From Luteimonas terrae (GTDB lineage Bacteria > Pseudomonadota > Gammaproteobacteria > Xanthomonadales > Xanthomonadaceae), in NCBI RefSeq assembly GCF_004358165.1, contig NZ_SMTG01000004.1, forward strand, positions 372,001-436,000: a DNA stretch of 64,000 bases, written 5' to 3'. This document shows positions 62,508 to 64,000 of this stretch, one piece after another (position 1 is the first letter of the stretch; each line of letters starts with the position of its first letter). Below the pieces are notes generated by a model. That model was given only the letters and a program-made list of their open reading frames with translations, searched no databases and had not been told where the DNA came from. The position numbers and the translations under genes were made by a program.

Positions 62508-63595
62508 TGAAGAAGAATTTTAGATGGGGGATCTTTGGTACTGGCGCTGTGTCGGCGAAATTTGTTGCCGGACTTTCAGCAGCCCAAGGGATGAGTGCTG
62601 TATTCGTTGCATCTCGATCCCAAGACAGGGCGGACGATTTTGCAAGTAGCATGGGGATACCCTATGCAATTGAAGGTTACGCAAAGGCGGCCAAGTTCGG
62701 CAATGTGGATGCAATCTATATTGCCACTCCACCATCGGAGCACTGCGAACACGCTCTTCTTTGCATCGAATCAGGCATCCCTGTCCTCATCGAGAAACCT
62801 CTTGCAACGTCTCGCGAGGATGTAATTCGGATTATTGAAGCCGCTGCGCGATTCTCTACATTTGCGATGGAGGCGATGTGGACTCGATTTATTCCCGCTG
62901 CTCAACTACTAAAGGCGGAGATCGCAGGAGGCACAGTTGGTGAGGTGAGGATGATTTCTGGAAGTTTCGGGACTTCTAAAACGCCTGACTTAGGAAGTGG
63001 TAGTTTTGACCCAAAGCGCGGCGGAGGATCGCTATCCCACCTTGGCGTTTACCCACTGTCACTAGCTCAATGGATGTTCGGTGCACCTTCTCAGCTTCAC
63101 GCTTTAGGAAGAATTGGAGATACAGGCGTAGATGAGGACGTGGCATTCCAGTTGCAGTATCAAGATAGAATTACGGCATCTTTCTACTGCAGCATTAGGA
63201 GTTGGTCTTCAAATGACTTTCAAGTCATGGGTACGGAGGGACTAGCTTCTTTTCATGGATCTATAGTTCGGCCACATGGACTGAGAATTTCAAGACAGAA
63301 GCCGCTGCTCAATGTTTCGACCAGCGCTAGTTGGCGCACGCGCCTGCGAGAACATTCATTGACACATAAATTGGCTCAGCTGACAGGCCTTTCCAGCAGG
63401 AAGGGCAGAAGGACCGTAAATTGCAGCTATAGCGGTAATGGGTACCACTACCAAGCTGAGGAGGTGCGCGCGTGCGTCTATCGAGGCGACCTAGAAAGTA
63501 AGACAATGCCCCTCTCTGATAGCCTAAGCGTCATTTCTACTGTTGACACAATTAGAAGAAAAATATCTGAGAAAGAACGGGGGGTAAGTCAATGA
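62507..63595 (+). CDS. Gfo/Idh/MocA-family oxidoreductase
   Basis: 362 residues from the ATG at 62507 (a GTG at 62504 would add one residue). NAD(P)-dependent sugar or sugar-derivative oxidoreductase. Seen: WGIFGTGAVSAKFV (GxGxxS), DAIYIATPPSEHCEHALLC, the family motif VLIEKPLATS and AMEAMWTRFIPAAQLL, which is the dihydrodiol-dehydrogenase/1,5-anhydrofructose-reductase-like signature. In this context it probably makes a modified sugar precursor (keto or deoxy sugar) for the polymer. Low G+C like its neighbours. Confidence 0.88.
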   Translation: MKKNFRWGIFGTGAVSAKFVAGLSAAQGMSAVFVASRSQDRADDFASSMGIPYAIEGYAKAAKFGNVDAIYIATPPSEHCEHALLCIESGIPVLIEKPLATSREDVIRIIEAAARFSTFAMEAMWTRFIPAAQLLKAEIAGGTVGEVRMISGSFGTSKTPDLGSGSFDPKRGGGSLSHLGVYPLSLAQWMFGAPSQLHALGRIGDTGVDEDVAFQLQYQDRITASFYCSIRSWSSNDFQVMGTEGLASFHGSIVRPHGLRISRQKPLLNVSTSASWRTRLREHSLTHKLAQLTGLSSRKGRRTVNCSYSGNGYHYQAEEVRACVYRGDLESKTMPLSDSLSVISTVDTIRRKISEKERGVSQ

Positions 63596-64000
63596 GAGTT
63601 GCAATTGTAGGCTGTGGGTTTGTATTTGATATCTACATGCGCACTCTTCACGCGCATCCAGAGATTTTCGTTACGGGGGTTTTCGATTTGATTCCAAGTC
63701 GATCAACCGCTGTTTCGATCCACTACGGATTTCATGTCTATAACTCTTATGCTGAACTTTTATCAGATGATAATGTAGAGACAGTTATCAACCTTACTAC
63801 AATTAGCTCGCACTTTGAGGTAACAAAGCGCGCCTTGCTCGCTGGAAAGCACGTTTACTCCGAAAAGCCACTTACTAAGAGCCTTGAGGAAACGAAGTAT
63901 CTATTTGCCCTTGCCTCATCAATGGGCGTTGTGTTTCAAGGTGCACCTTGTAATGTTTACAGCGACACAGTTCGAACGATCTTTAAGGCAGTTGAAGAAG
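63592..64000 (+). CDS. Gfo/Idh/MocA-family oxidoreductase (3' truncated by window end)
   Basis: The first 136 codons of a gene starting with ATG at 63592, overlapping the previous stop (ATGA). Seen: MRVAIVGCGFVFDIYMRTL (nucleotide-binding loop with GCGFVFD), ETVINLTTISSHFEVTKRAL, and HVYSEKPLTKSLEE, the EKP motif of the family. It is a second, different member from the gene before it. Two in tandem suggest successive redox steps on a nucleotide sugar. The catalytic C-terminal domain is outside the window. Confidence 0.85.
   Translation, partial: MRVAIVGCGFVFDIYMRTLHAHPEIFVTGVFDLIPSRSTAVSIHYGFHVYNSYAELLSDDNVETVINLTTISSHFEVTKRALLAGKHVYSEKPLTKSLEETKYLFALASSMGVVFQGAPCNVYSDTVRTIFKAVEE

Noticed and set aside
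1..64000. tRNA, rRNA, prophage, transposase or CRISPR features
   Set aside because: None could be recognised on reading both strands; every long coding stretch was assigned to another function.

Overview
The window looks like a chromosomal segment of a high-GC gammaproteobacterium of the Xanthomonadaceae (Lysobacteraceae; Lysobacter, Luteimonas or Stenotrophomonas-like). The reasons are the strongly GC-biased third codon positions up to about 59.1 kb, an OleB-type hydrolase, a bioB-bioF-bioH-bioC operon divergent from comF, and a mixture of HWE kinase, TonB-receptor and bacteriophytochrome genes common in that family. I found no tRNA, rRNA, CRISPR array, insertion sequence or prophage gene. 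This assignment is inference; no search was run.

Layout. 1-1.8 kb: 3' part of a superfamily 2 helicase with a C-terminal PD-(D/E)XK-like nuclease motif. 1.9-4.2 kb: a heme oxygenase translationally coupled to a bacteriophytochrome that has a complete photosensory module but no enzymatic output domain. 4.3-9.0 kb: housekeeping and small genes (OleB, cysteine-cluster protein, thioesterase, uroporphyrinogen-III synthase, two unknowns, a YitT-like membrane protein). 9.1-14.7 kb: a tightly coupled ABC exporter (ATPase plus two DUF3526-like permeases) followed by a TonB-dependent receptor, preceded by a 15-bp palindrome. 14.7-16.8 kb: a small operon encoding a YqcI/YcgG-type heme N-hydroxylase, a DUF1989 deiminase-like protein and a methyltransferase. 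This is the best candidate here for an undescribed small-molecule pathway. 17.1-21.1 kb: a DUF4142 lipoprotein and an orphan multi-PAS HWE histidine kinase.

21.3-26.7 kb is a gapless biotin operon (bioB, a small membrane protein, bioF, an EmrE/EamA-like transporter, bioH, bioC) with a recognisable BirA-type operator that overlaps the -35 box of the bioB promoter and the 5' end of comF. 27.4-33.4 kb holds a catalase-like protein, a YdeP-type molybdopterin oxidoreductase and an MscS channel. 33.4-35.2 kb is a GAF / degenerate GGDEF / EAL protein. 35.4-45.7 kb is a catabolic island: two aldehyde dehydrogenases, an SDR, a DUF4387/AtuA pair, a Tat-exported GMC oxidoreductase, an outer-membrane channel and two LysR regulators. 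It reads as an uptake-and-oxidation pathway for an alcohol or terpenoid-like substrate. ubiA follows.

46.7 kb to the end is a Wzy-dependent exopolysaccharide/capsule locus. Its first part contains homologues of all seven components of the E. coli group 4 capsule operon (gfcA-E, etp, etk) in a rearranged, divergent order. It continues with an initiating sugar-phosphate transferase, Ugd, two glycosyltransferases, a Wzy polymerase, a Wzx flippase and two Gfo/Idh/MocA oxidoreductases, the last cut by the window end. Base composition falls sharply at about 59.1 kb (37/60 G+C at 58021-58080, 24/60 at 59161-59220), marking a laterally acquired sugar-assembly cassette joined to a conserved export module.
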